57,637 bases of DNA from Chitinophagaceae bacterium. Its GTDB lineage: Bacteria; Bacteroidota; Bacteroidia; Chitinophagales; Chitinophagaceae. This document shows, piece by piece, positions 16,054 through 24,891 of this stretch. The stretch covers positions 1 through 57,637 of the forward strand of contig JAFKGR010000025.1 of NCBI GenBank assembly GCA_017307735.1, in the 5' to 3' direction. The notes beneath the pieces are model-generated. The model ran no database searches and was not told where the DNA came from. It saw only the letters and a list, made by a program, of their open reading frames with translations. The position numbers and the translations under genes were made by a program. Numbering within the stretch: the stretch's first letter is position 1; the number at the start of each line of letters is the position of its first letter.

Positions 16054-17061
16054 TTATGGAAACTTTTTAAATACTGTATATCGAAGGATTCCTTCAAGAA
16101 ACAACAGCCCAAGTGCAATGAACACTAAAGGATAAAACCGTTCGGTGAAACGATGAAAAGTGGTTATCTGTACTTTCGACTTTTCCATCTTATTGATGTC
16201 GGCATAAATTTGTTCAAGGCTGCTGTTGTCCGTAGCTCTGAAATATTTTCCTCCCGTTTCATTGGCAATATTTTGCAACAACTTTTCGTCGATGCTGACT
16301 TTTTCCGGTTGGGTAATGGTGCCGAGTGGAGTTGGAATAGGAGTGGGTGCATACCCGGCGGTGGTGCCTACGCCGATTGTATAAACTTTTACATGAAATG
16401 CTTTGGCAATTTCCTTTGCTGTGGAAGGGTCAATAAGCCCCCCGTTATTGACACCGTCAGTTAACAGAATTACTACTTTACTTTTTGATTTGCTGTCGCG
16501 GAGCCTGTCGACACTGGTAGCCAGCCCGCTTCCGATAGCTGTGCCGTCTTCCAATAAACCATTCCGGATTTGTTGTATTTGCGAAATGAGTACAAAGTGG
16601 TCGGTCGTCAACGGGCATTGGGTAAAACTTTCACCAGCGAAAATAACAACGCCAATTCTGTCATTGGGCCGGTGATTCACAAAATCGATGGCTACTTTTT
16701 TTGCTGCTTCCATCCTGTTGGGTAAAAAATCCTGGGCGGTCATACTCCCGCTTACATCAATGCACAGGATGATATCAATTCCTTCACCTTCACGCCTTGT
16801 TTCGTTGTATTGATTTTGTGGCCTTGCAAGTGCTGTAATTATACATGCCAGTGCAAGGATACGCAACCAGAAAGGAAGATTCTGAAAAGTGTATTTGAGG
16901 CTCCCGTTCCTGCTGATACCTTTAATGGTACTTATCCGGAGCGCCGCAGTCCTTTTATCTCCACGTGTATATTTTATCCAGATCAATATTGGAATAAGGA
17001 TGAAAAGCAGGAAAAATAATGGTTGCCCAAAGGTGATATTTTGTAAATAATCATACAACAT
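16054..17061 (-). CDS. batA: BatA-type von Willebrand factor A domain membrane protein
   Basis: The 335-residue protein has two N-terminal membrane segments (about 14-30 and 62-80), a VWA domain with the MIDAS motif DVSGSM (102-107), and a C-terminal membrane segment. BatA-type proteins of the Bacteroides aerotolerance operon present a VWA domain in the periplasm and are associated with stress tolerance; their exact job is unknown. It is the last gene of a moxR - DUF58 - membrane protein - batA run; the usual batB and TPR genes are not next to it. It overlaps the preceding gene by 11 bp. Confidence 0.85.
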   Translation of the reverse strand: MLYDYLQNITFGQPLFFLLFILIPILIWIKYTRGDKRTAALRISTIKGISRNGSLKYTFQNLPFWLRILALACIITALARPQNQYNETRREGEGIDIILCIDVSGSMTAQDFLPNRMEAAKKVAIDFVNHRPNDRIGVVIFAGESFTQCPLTTDHFVLISQIQQIRNGLLEDGTAIGSGLATSVDRLRDSKSKSKVVILLTDGVNNGGLIDPSTAKEIAKAFHVKVYTIGVGTTAGYAPTPIPTPLGTITQPEKVSIDEKLLQNIANETGGKYFRATDNSSLEQIYADINKMEKSKVQITTFHRFTERFYPLVFIALGLLFLEGILRYTVFKKFP

Positions 17062-17983
17062 CTTTGGGCTTGTTTAAGTTTTGTTCAACTTCCTGAATCA
17101 GGTTTTTCATTTCAAGGAAACACAAATCACAATCATTGGGTGAAGGCTTGTATTTGGCGAATTTGGCTGCTTCTCCCATTCTGATGCACGACGCATATTT
17201 GCTGAGTGAATCCCTGCTGGTTTTGTCGCCAAGCTCATTGATAAGTTCAGAACCCGTCAATGGCATTTGGTCAATATGTGTTTTGCCTGATATATATTTT
17301 TTGACAATATCTGACAGCGCTGTGAAGTATTGCCGGTATTGTTCTTTTTCGGGTAACCGTTGCTGTTGTAACCCGGTCAGTGCAGCCAGCGCCTCGTCAT
17401 AAGGAAGGATTGGATTTTCAGGAATGACGGGAACTTTCTTCTTTTTCTTCCTGATAAGATAAATAATGAGAATAATCAGAAGAAGAATAACTGCTCCGAT
17501 AATCCACCATATCCAAACGGAATCTACCTGACTTGCGGGTATGATAGGTTTAATATCATGAAACGGGAGAACGCTGTCAGCCGGAGAAAAGGTGACATCT
17601 ATCGGAATTGAATCTGTCAGCATTTTAAAAGAGGAATCTCCTCTCAAGGATTCAAAATCTAACTCAAGCGGGAAAATAGTCTGGTGACCGGAATCAAAAC
17701 TTGTAAGTTCTAATTGTTGTGAAAAACCCAGTATTCCGTTAGCAAAAGATGAATCAATTTTTCCGGAAGATGCAACCACAAAAGCGCCAAAGTCAGATGG
17801 AATGGTAAACCAGGTCAATTTGTACAAATTGTCCAGCATCGTCACATTTACCTTGTAATTGATCTGTTCCCCGATTAATATTTTCTTTTTGTTGATGGAT
17901 ACAGATACTTCAGGCCGTTGTGCCAAAAGATGGGACGGCAATAAATAAATGATTAAACCAAAAAGTAATTGCAGACGTTTCAA
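17051..17983 (-). CDS. Membrane protein of the MoxR/DUF58/BatA cluster
   Basis: The 310-residue protein has a signal peptide (to about LLAQ, residue 22), a beta-rich exported domain of about 130 residues, and a single membrane segment (WIIGAVILLLIILIIYLI) followed by KKKKK and a cytoplasmic helical tail of about 120 residues. In aerotolerance-type clusters this slot is taken by proteins resembling BatD or DUF4381. Sequence alone does not let me choose. Its end overlaps the batA start by 11 bp, and it starts 7 bp after the DUF58 gene, so it is in the same operon. Confidence 0.7.
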   Translation of the reverse strand: MKRLQLLFGLIIYLLPSHLLAQRPEVSVSINKKKILIGEQINYKVNVTMLDNLYKLTWFTIPSDFGAFVVASSGKIDSSFANGILGFSQQLELTSFDSGHQTIFPLELDFESLRGDSSFKMLTDSIPIDVTFSPADSVLPFHDIKPIIPASQVDSVWIWWIIGAVILLLIILIIYLIRKKKKKVPVIPENPILPYDEALAALTGLQQQRLPEKEQYRQYFTALSDIVKKYISGKTHIDQMPLTGSELINELGDKTSRDSLSKYASCIRMGEAAKFAKYKPSPNDCDLCFLEMKNLIQEVEQNLNKPKDVV

Positions 17984-17990
17984 TTCTTCC

Positions 17991-18869
17991 CTATCGATTT
18001 ACTTTTCTTCTTTTGAAAAATTGCTGGAGGATTTTTACATAATCATCTGATGTCTGAAGATGTAAAAGATCTGCACCTGCTTTTGCAAAAATATTTTTAC
18101 AATGGGTACTCCGGTTAATAAAATTCTGATGGTATTGGTGACGAATCAACTTGTCTGATGAATCGAGCCAGACGGTTTTCCCGGTTTCCCATTCTTCCAC
18201 TTTAACCATTCCCATTTCGGGGAGCTGGTTATCCATTTTATCATAAACGTGAAGCCCGATCACGTCATGGCGCGGGGCTATCACTTTAAGTCCTGATTCA
18301 TAATTATCGTCAATAAAATCACTCATGATAAAAGCAATGCTTTTTTGTCTTGTATTTCTGTTGAAAAAATGGAGCGCTTCACTGATATTGGTTTTGCCAT
18401 TTTGCGGATGCGCTGTCAATAACTCCCTGACAATATACAATGCATGGTTTTTTCCGCCTTTGGGAGGAATGTATTTTTCAATTTTGTCTGTAAAAAAAAT
18501 AACTCCCACTTTGTCATTGTTGTTGATAGCGCTGAAAGTGAGTACGGCGCCAACCTCAGTTATCAAATCACGTTTCCGCCTTTGCGAAGTACCAAACAAT
18601 GAACTCTTTGAAATATCCACCATTAAAATAACTGTCAGTTCTCTTTCTTCTTCAAACACTTTGGTAAAAAGATGAGAATAACGCGCGCTGACATTCCAGT
18701 CAATAAAACGTACGTCATCTCCGTGGTAATATTCCCTCACTTCCTTAAACCGCATGCCTTTTCCCCTGAACGCAGAATGATACTGACCACTGAATAAATG
18801 AGTCGTTATCCTTCGGCTGATGATCTCCAGTTCCTTGACTTTCTTGGCTATTTCTGCAGGTGTCAGCAT
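17991..18869 (-). CDS. DUF58 domain protein (MoxR-associated)
   Basis: The 292-residue protein has the DUF58 signature GDDVRFIDWNVSARY (about residues 50-64), followed by a VWA-like segment LMVDISKSSLFG in place of a complete MIDAS. The C-terminus is basic (FFKRRKVNR). DUF58 proteins travel with MoxR AAA+ ATPases and VWA membrane proteins; they are thought to act as substrates or adaptors of the ATPase. It lies 17 bp after moxR and 7 bp before the next membrane protein gene. Confidence 0.88.
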   Translation of the reverse strand: MLTPAEIAKKVKELEIISRRITTHLFSGQYHSAFRGKGMRFKEVREYYHGDDVRFIDWNVSARYSHLFTKVFEEERELTVILMVDISKSSLFGTSQRRKRDLITEVGAVLTFSAINNNDKVGVIFFTDKIEKYIPPKGGKNHALYIVRELLTAHPQNGKTNISEALHFFNRNTRQKSIAFIMSDFIDDNYESGLKVIAPRHDVIGLHVYDKMDNQLPEMGMVKVEEWETGKTVWLDSSDKLIRHQYHQNFINRSTHCKNIFAKAGADLLHLQTSDDYVKILQQFFKRRKVNR

Positions 18870-18886
18870 AATTTCAACTTCAAATC

Positions 18887-19888
18887 TTAAGGAGCTTTTA
18901 CGGTTTTCAAAATCTCATTGATAATCGATTCTACATTCGTGCTTTCGGCCTCTGCCTCATAGGTAAGCCCGATTCTGTGGCGAAGCACATCTTTGCAAAC
19001 ATTGCGTACATCTTCAGGAATGACGTATCCTCTTTTGTTGAGGAAGGCGTATGTCTTTGCAGCCAGAGCCAGATTGATGCTTGCACGCGGAGAACCTCCA
19101 AAGGCTATAAACGGCTTCAGTTTGGCAAGGTTGTACTGGTCAGGATAACGGGTTGCAAAAACAATATCGATGATGTATTGTTCCACCTTTTCATCCAGGT
19201 AAACCTGCCTTACCAGGCTGCGGGCATCAAGGATTTCCTGTATGCCGGCAACGGGATTTACAGAAGGTTGTTTCAATCCGGAAACATTCTGCCGGATAAT
19301 AGCCTGCTCTTCCGTTTTGTTGGGATAATCAATGATTACCTTCAACATAAAGCGATCCACCTGGGCTTCGGGAAGAGGGTAGGTGCCTTCCTGTTCGATG
19401 GGGTTCTGTGTCGCCAGTACAAGAAATGGTTCTTCTAACTGGTAAGAATTGTTTCCAATGGTCACCTGCCGTTCCTGCATGGCTTCCAAAAGTGCACTTT
19501 GTACTTTGGCGGGAGCACGGTTGATTTCATCTGCCAGAATAAAATTGGCAAAGATGGGTCCCTTCCTGACGACAAATTCATTTCTCTGCTGATTGTAAAT
19601 CATGGTGCCTACCACATCGGCCGGAAGCAGGTCGGGAGTAAATTGGATTCTGCTGAACGAGGCCTGAATACTCGATGCCAGTGATTTAATCGCAAGTGTT
19701 TTTGCCAGCCCGGGCACACCTTCCAATAGCACATGGCCATTGCTCAACAGGCCGATAAGGAGGCGCTCAACCATGTGGTTTTGCCCAACGATCACCTTAT
19801 TGATTTCAGTGTGAATCCTGTCCAGAAAAGTTGCCGAGTAACCAATTTTCTCGTTCAGAAGACGGATGTCTTCAGCGGTTTGTAACAT
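18887..19888 (-). CDS. moxR: MoxR family AAA+ ATPase
   Basis: The 333-residue ATPase has Walker A GVPGLAKT, Walker B LADEINRAP, the pre-sensor stretch ATQNPIEQEGTYPLPEAQ and sensor 2 GGSPRASINLALAAK. MoxR ATPases act as chaperone-like remodelers of VWA proteins, which fits its operon with the DUF58 and BatA genes. It is the first gene of the operon; a CATGATT-GG-AATCATG palindrome lies 49 bp upstream of the start. Confidence 0.93.
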   Translation of the reverse strand: MLQTAEDIRLLNEKIGYSATFLDRIHTEINKVIVGQNHMVERLLIGLLSNGHVLLEGVPGLAKTLAIKSLASSIQASFSRIQFTPDLLPADVVGTMIYNQQRNEFVVRKGPIFANFILADEINRAPAKVQSALLEAMQERQVTIGNNSYQLEEPFLVLATQNPIEQEGTYPLPEAQVDRFMLKVIIDYPNKTEEQAIIRQNVSGLKQPSVNPVAGIQEILDARSLVRQVYLDEKVEQYIIDIVFATRYPDQYNLAKLKPFIAFGGSPRASINLALAAKTYAFLNKRGYVIPEDVRNVCKDVLRHRIGLTYEAEAESTNVESIINEILKTVKAP

Positions 19889-20100
19889 TTGTAACGATGT
19901 AAATTAATAAATGATTGCAAAATAATAACTACTCTTCATGATTGGAATCATGAGGAGCAATCTTCACCGAAAGGTATGTTAAAATAAGAAATCCTGATAC
20001 CGGTGAATACGGATCCCGCCTTCGGTGTTGCACATTTTATTCCGTTATTTTCAATTTGTTCCAAAAAAACTGATGCTATTCTTTCAAAGTTGGATTCAAT

Positions 20101-20316
20101 CTACTTTTTTCTCCTGTCGTTTACACGGAAAGAAACTTTGCAAATAACACCATAGGAAGAAATCGACTTCCCGGAAACATGCACCTTGAAATCTTTTACA
20201 TAAACGGAATCGATATTGTCCACGGTTTTTGAAACTTCTTTTACCGCATTCTGGATGGCATCTTCGAAACTTTTTTCTGAAGATGCGATGACTTCAATAA
20301 CTTTTACGATTGGCAT
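20101..20316 (-). CDS. Dodecin family flavin-binding protein
   Basis: The 71-residue protein begins MPIVKVIEVIASSEKSFEDA, the hallmark strand and helix of dodecins, and ends with the strand GVICKVSFRV. Dodecins form hollow dodecamers that store flavins. The tryptophan that usually stacks on the flavin is replaced by Tyr in SVYVKDF, and the usual GQ/E-I-x-YQV stretch reads KSISSYGV, so flavin affinity may differ. It is a stand-alone minus-strand gene. Confidence 0.8.
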   Translation of the reverse strand: MPIVKVIEVIASSEKSFEDAIQNAVKEVSKTVDNIDSVYVKDFKVHVSGKSISSYGVICKVSFRVNDRRKK

Positions 20317-20599
20317 GGGAATTTATTTTTTGGTGAAAAAATCGTTGTTGATAACATGAGAAAGATATTGAAAGCTTAATTGAAAGATTTAGAATTTCGG
20401 AGATATAAAACCGATCATCCGGGAAATTGAATCTTTCCCAAATATATTTAAAATAAAATATTTACCCGCACAGGATCAGGTATTTTGTAAAAAAATATTT
20501 TTCGATTTGTGTATTGAGAAATCAGGTTAGGAGTATGAAAGTGGAAATTAATTTTAAAAAAGTTTTCACTTTCAGAGACTTTGGGTTTTGTGTTTGTTA

Positions 20600-21916
20600 T
20601 TAAATTTTATCCAGCAGATCGGTCACCTTTTCACTTTTCAGAATAAAATATCCCAGCCGGTCATTGCTGACACCTTCTTTAAGCTGATAGTTGAAATTCA
20701 ACTTGTCATCAATTACCTCAGTCTGAAAATATTTAAAGTCTATATTTTCAAAGTTCTTTAAATCATCACTGATTTCATAAAGGTGTGTACTCAGAATAAA
20801 AAGAGAATTCCTGACTTTGATCAATCCCTGTATCACAGCCGTGCTGCATTTCATGGCATCCTGGATATTGGTTCCTTTGAATAACTCATCTATCAGCACA
20901 AGCCATTTTCGTTTGTCCGTAACCTTTATAACCGTGTTCTTAATCCTGATAACTTCATTGTAGAAATAGCTTTCACCTTTGACGATATTATCCTGCACAT
21001 TGATATTGCTCAGCAACCCGTCAAATAAAGTAATCTTCATAGAGGCTGCCGGCACACCCATTCCGAGGTGGGCCAGAAATACAGCGCCCCCGACGGCTTT
21101 GATAAAAGTACTTTTTCCGGCCATATTGGCTCCGGTCAGAAAAATAAAATTCTTTTTATCATCGAGGATTACATCATAAGGAACAGGATGCGGGATAAGG
21201 GTATGATAAAGGCCTTTGATTTGCAATACCGGACCATCTGATTCAATAAACTCAGGAAAAACAAGACTGAATTTTTTAACTGACATAGCCATCCCATACC
21301 ATGCATCCAACTCGTAGTAGATTTCAATTAACTCATAAAATAATTGTTTGAAATGATACCTTACATAAGAAGCGAACCCCAGCATTTGCATGATGTTCAT
21401 CTGGCCAGGCCGTTCGAGTTTGAACAAAAATTCAAGTTGAGGTTTCGCCATAATGGAGAGTGCACGTTCGAGTTTGCTCACCAGTGGTTTCGGATTTTCT
21501 TTTACATAAAAAAGATGGATCAGGCTCTCCATACCTTTAAGGAATTCGAAGGCATGTCCGGCAGAATATTTTACAAGGCCGTAATCAGGGCCGTGCAATG
21601 CTTTGTATGAGTAAGCTGAAAAAATTGTAGGCTGGGCAGGAATTGAATCGACCGCTGTTTCGTAAAATTTGTAAATCATCATTAGTGAACCATTGCTGAT
21701 GCGCACAGGCCATTCTGATTCCTTTTCCAAAATCAGTTTCAGGATACTTTGGGTATCTCTTATTTTTTCAATAGAATCTAATGTGTGTGTGAATAACCTT
21801 TTGAGATGTTCCTGTCCACCAACGGTCCGCGTTTGATTATATTTTCCAAAAATAGATTGGCTCTCATCATGATGAAAAACGGAGAGATCCGCGAGTGTGG
21901 TTTGGTCTGTTTCCAT
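20600..21916 (-). CDS. MutS-like ATPase lacking the mismatch-recognition domain
   Basis: The 438-residue protein holds a helical lever-like region (about 30-230) and a MutS ATPase domain with Walker A GANMAGKST (262-270), Walker B WLVLIDELFKGTN and the FILSTHLYEI segment. It lacks the N-terminal mismatch-binding and connector domains of MutS1. Short MutS-related proteins of this kind are frequent in Bacteroidota and their role is unknown; they should not be read as mismatch repair MutS. The KGTN in place of the usual G-GTS is typical of the group. It is downstream of the NlpE-like gene, likely in one transcript with metG. Confidence 0.85.
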   Translation of the reverse strand: METDQTTLADLSVFHHDESQSIFGKYNQTRTVGGQEHLKRLFTHTLDSIEKIRDTQSILKLILEKESEWPVRISNGSLMMIYKFYETAVDSIPAQPTIFSAYSYKALHGPDYGLVKYSAGHAFEFLKGMESLIHLFYVKENPKPLVSKLERALSIMAKPQLEFLFKLERPGQMNIMQMLGFASYVRYHFKQLFYELIEIYYELDAWYGMAMSVKKFSLVFPEFIESDGPVLQIKGLYHTLIPHPVPYDVILDDKKNFIFLTGANMAGKSTFIKAVGGAVFLAHLGMGVPAASMKITLFDGLLSNINVQDNIVKGESYFYNEVIRIKNTVIKVTDKRKWLVLIDELFKGTNIQDAMKCSTAVIQGLIKVRNSLFILSTHLYEISDDLKNFENIDFKYFQTEVIDDKLNFNYQLKEGVSNDRLGYFILKSEKVTDLLDKI

Positions 21917-21995
21917 TACAGCTACTTTATTTTCTCCTCTTAAGGATGCATTTGCCTTCCAATATTACCAAACAGAGGTTAATAAAGTTAAGAAA

Positions 21996-22430
21996 TTATG
22001 GTTTCAACAGAGTGTCTTTTCTGACCAGGATGAAGTGTTTTGCCAGATCACCTTCTATGGGTTTTCCTTCGCCATCCAGCATGCTCACCGTGGAATCGTT
22101 AAGTATTTTGAAATAGCGGAGCGATTCTTTGCCAACGGTAACAGTGATTATCGAATCTTTCTGTATCCATCGGCCTGAATCCCTGAAATGAGAATTTCTC
22201 TCAAGATAATTCAGGTATTCAGTAAATGAACTGTCTGGCGAAAAGTTGACAATCGTATAAATACCCGGGCAATCGGCGCATGGAGTGGTTCCGCCAAATA
22301 CACCATTAAAGGAATCTGAATGTTTCAGCGTATCCGTATTTTCATTGTTTCCTGCCGGTTGGTTTTGAGTTTTGTTTTTGCAGGAAATTATGAAGAGAAA
22401 AGTACAGGCTATCAGGATAACTTTTTTCAT
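21996..22430 (-). CDS. NlpE-N-domain lipoprotein
   Basis: The 144-residue lipoprotein has its lipobox Cys at position 17 (FLFIISC). The mature part includes GTTPCADCPGIYTIVNF, the CxxC-containing start of the NlpE N-terminal domain. NlpE in enterobacteria senses envelope stress and copper; here only the short N-terminal type is present, so a similar signalling role is only inferred. It starts 12 bp after metG. Confidence 0.8.
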   Translation of the reverse strand: MKKVILIACTFLFIISCKNKTQNQPAGNNENTDTLKHSDSFNGVFGGTTPCADCPGIYTIVNFSPDSSFTEYLNYLERNSHFRDSGRWIQKDSIITVTVGKESLRYFKILNDSTVSMLDGEGKPIEGDLAKHFILVRKDTLLKP

Positions 22431-22442
22431 TTTGCATTCATT

Positions 22443-24560
22443 TTATCTTACCACACTTCCGGTGGAGTCATCGTCTCCGGAAGCAACAAAAAATAATTTT
22501 CCTTCATGGTCTTCTGCCATCAGGATCATTCCGTTGCTGTCTATCCCGCGCATCTTGCGTGGCGCAAGGTTGGCAACCACTACCACTTTTTTCCCAACGA
22601 TGTCTTCAGGTTTATAATGTTCGGCAAGGCCAGATAAGATGGTTCTTTTTTCAAATCCCAGATCGACTTCCAATTGCAGTAGTTTGTCTGCTTTTTCCAC
22701 TTTTTTTGCGCTCAGGATTTTGCCCGTGCGAAGGTCTATTTTTGAAAAATCATCAATGGAAATTGTATCCTTGACCGGTTTCCATTCCGGTTCTTTAGCG
22801 GCTGTTTCTTCGGCTGCGCGGGCTGCATCAGTTTTTGATTTTTCCAACCCGGCCTCTAACTTTTTCAATTGGGTTTCTATTTCCGAATCTTCAATTTTTC
22901 TGAACAACAATTCCGGTGCCCTTAGTGAATAACCGATACTCAGCAATTTTGGTTTGCCGGCGTTTTCCCAAAACAGCATCCTGTTGACCACCTTCATCAT
23001 GTGCAACATTTTCTTGGCGGTGAAGGGCATGAAGGGGTAAATCATGATTGCAAGATTGGCACATAGTTGCAGGCATACATGAATACACATGTCAATTTTT
23101 TCCTGGGATTCCTGTCTGACGTTGCCTTTCTCATCCACATCCTTTGCAAGTATCCAGGGTTCTTTATCCTGCAAATATTTATTTCCGCGGCGGGCCAGGT
23201 TCATGGCTTCGGTAAGAGCTTCCCTGAATTTAAAGTTTTCAAGAAACTCTTCCATCCTGGATTTGGTTTCTGCAAAAGAATTCACCATCGCCTGATCTTC
23301 CGGTGTCGCAACGTTTCCATGAAGAGGCGGAACCTTTCCATGTGTGAGTTTGTGCATTAGAATGAAGGTGCGGTTTACAAAATTTCCGAGTATCGCAACC
23401 AGTTCATTGTTGACCCTGTCCTGAAAATCTTTCCAGGTGAAATCATTGTCTTTCGTTTCCGGCATGTTTGCACAAAGCACATAACGGAGTGAGTCCTGCT
23501 GATCCGGAAAATCTTTCATATATTCTTTTACCCACACAGCCCAATTCCGGCTCGTACTTACTTTGCTGCTCTCGATATTCAGAAATTCATTGGCAGGAAC
23601 GTTGGTTGGTAAAACATATCCGCCATGTGCTTTCAGAATTGCCGGAAAAATGATACAGTGAAATACAATATTGTCTTTGCCGATGAAATGGATCAGCTTC
23701 GTATCATCTTTACACCAGTAATCCTGCCATTCGGCAGTTAATTCTTTTGTAGCGCTGATGTATCCGATGGGTGCATCGAACCATACATATAATACTTTTC
23801 CTTCTGCATCCGGAAGCGGAACTTTCACTCCCCAGTTGCTGTCGCGTGTCATGGCCCGCGATTGTAAACCATTGTCGAGCCAACTTTTGCATTGACCATA
23901 TACATTGTTTTTCCAATCTTTATGATCTTCCAAAATCCATTTGCGCAGGAAAGGTTCAAATTTTTGGAGTGGGAAATACCAATGTTTAGTTTTCTTTTTT
24001 ACCGGCACGGCATTGCTCAATGTGCTTCTGGGATTGATAAGCTGTTCGGGGCTTAGCGATGAGCCGCATCGTTCACATTGGTCGCCATAAGCATTTTCAT
24101 AACCGCAAATCGGGCATGTTCCGGTAATGTATCTGTCGGCCAGAAAAATCTTTTTTTCTTCGTCGTAATACTGTTCGGTTACTTTCTCTTCGAACAAGCC
24201 TTTATTGTAAAGGTTCAGGAAAAATTCCTGTGCGGTTTCATGGTTGGTACGGTTGGATGTACGGCTGTAAATGTCAAAGCTGATGCCTATTTCTTCAAAG
24301 GTTTCTTTCAGCAATGCGTGGTAATAATCTACAATTTCCTTGGGCGTTTTGCCTTCTTTCATGGCGCGGATGGTGATAGGTACACCATGCTCGTCGCTAC
24401 CGCCTACCAGGATGATATTTCTTCTTTTTATGCGGCAAAACCTCGCATAAATATCTGCCGGAAGATAACATCCGGCCAGATGTCCTATATGTAATGGCCC
24501 ATTCGCATAGGGCAGGGCCGCTGTAATCAAATAACGGGGAGCATCACTCATTCCAATCAA
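22443..24560 (-). CDS. metG: Methionyl-tRNA synthetase
   Basis: The 705-residue class I synthetase charges tRNA-Met. Visible are the HIGH motif (HIGH, 24-27), the zinc knuckle CPICGYENAYGDQCERC, the KMSKS-equivalent SSKVSTSRN, and a C-terminal EMAP/Trbp-type tRNA-binding domain (IDDFSKIDLRTGKI onward). Length is that of the long, dimerising form. A second ATG three codons in (MSDAPRY) is an equally likely start. Confidence 0.97.
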   Translation of the reverse strand: MIGMSDAPRYLITAALPYANGPLHIGHLAGCYLPADIYARFCRIKRRNIILVGGSDEHGVPITIRAMKEGKTPKEIVDYYHALLKETFEEIGISFDIYSRTSNRTNHETAQEFFLNLYNKGLFEEKVTEQYYDEEKKIFLADRYITGTCPICGYENAYGDQCERCGSSLSPEQLINPRSTLSNAVPVKKKTKHWYFPLQKFEPFLRKWILEDHKDWKNNVYGQCKSWLDNGLQSRAMTRDSNWGVKVPLPDAEGKVLYVWFDAPIGYISATKELTAEWQDYWCKDDTKLIHFIGKDNIVFHCIIFPAILKAHGGYVLPTNVPANEFLNIESSKVSTSRNWAVWVKEYMKDFPDQQDSLRYVLCANMPETKDNDFTWKDFQDRVNNELVAILGNFVNRTFILMHKLTHGKVPPLHGNVATPEDQAMVNSFAETKSRMEEFLENFKFREALTEAMNLARRGNKYLQDKEPWILAKDVDEKGNVRQESQEKIDMCIHVCLQLCANLAIMIYPFMPFTAKKMLHMMKVVNRMLFWENAGKPKLLSIGYSLRAPELLFRKIEDSEIETQLKKLEAGLEKSKTDAARAAEETAAKEPEWKPVKDTISIDDFSKIDLRTGKILSAKKVEKADKLLQLEVDLGFEKRTILSGLAEHYKPEDIVGKKVVVVANLAPRKMRGIDSNGMILMAEDHEGKLFFVASGDDDSTGSVVR

Positions 24561-24891
24561 AAATTTAGTGCTGCAAAATTACCTGAATGATGTTGTTTGA
24601 CAAAAAGAGAGGGGTTGCCACCGGTGACTATACAAGAAACTTTTGGGGTAAGGATATGGTGATGGAATGATTTTTAAATAAATTGATTTTGGTGTTTTTG
24701 AGATTGGGAGGGTTGAAATTCCCGGATATCCATTGATGTAAAAAAATAAAAATTCAATTTTTCTTCCAATTTAGTAAGAACTTTTGCCTTTCAAATGAAC
24801 CTCCGGGACAAGAATGATTTTTTGTATTATAAAAATTTTGTTTTTATCTGTGATGTTAATTTTGATATAACCTGTTTTCAAATTCTGAGAT
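24561..24891. other. Gene-free divergent gap between metG and the efflux operon
   Basis: This AT-rich 331-bp gap has no coding signal. It contains the candidate promoter of the efflux operon near its right end (24837-24864). No terminator, repeat or RNA structure stands out. Confidence 0.5.
24837..24864 (+). promoter_or_regulatory. Candidate promoter of the TolC/RND operon
   Basis: TAATTTTG at 24857-24864 matches the Bacteroidota -7 consensus TAnnTTTG exactly, with a TTTG at 24837-24840. The 16-nt spacing is shorter than the usual 19. The box lies 27 nt before the first gene's ATG. Confidence 0.4.

Noticed and set aside
19937..19952. CATGATT-GG-AATCATG palindrome upstream of moxR as an operator
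   Set aside because: Position is suitable but a single 7-bp palindrome with no known regulator or second copy is not enough to call a site.
20521..20599. GAAAGTG/CACTTTC hairpin after the MutS-like gene as a terminator
   Set aside because: The loop is long and there is no clear U-tract on the minus strand.
20600..21916. Calling the MutS-like gene mutS
   Set aside because: It lacks the mismatch-binding and connector domains and is half the length of MutS1.
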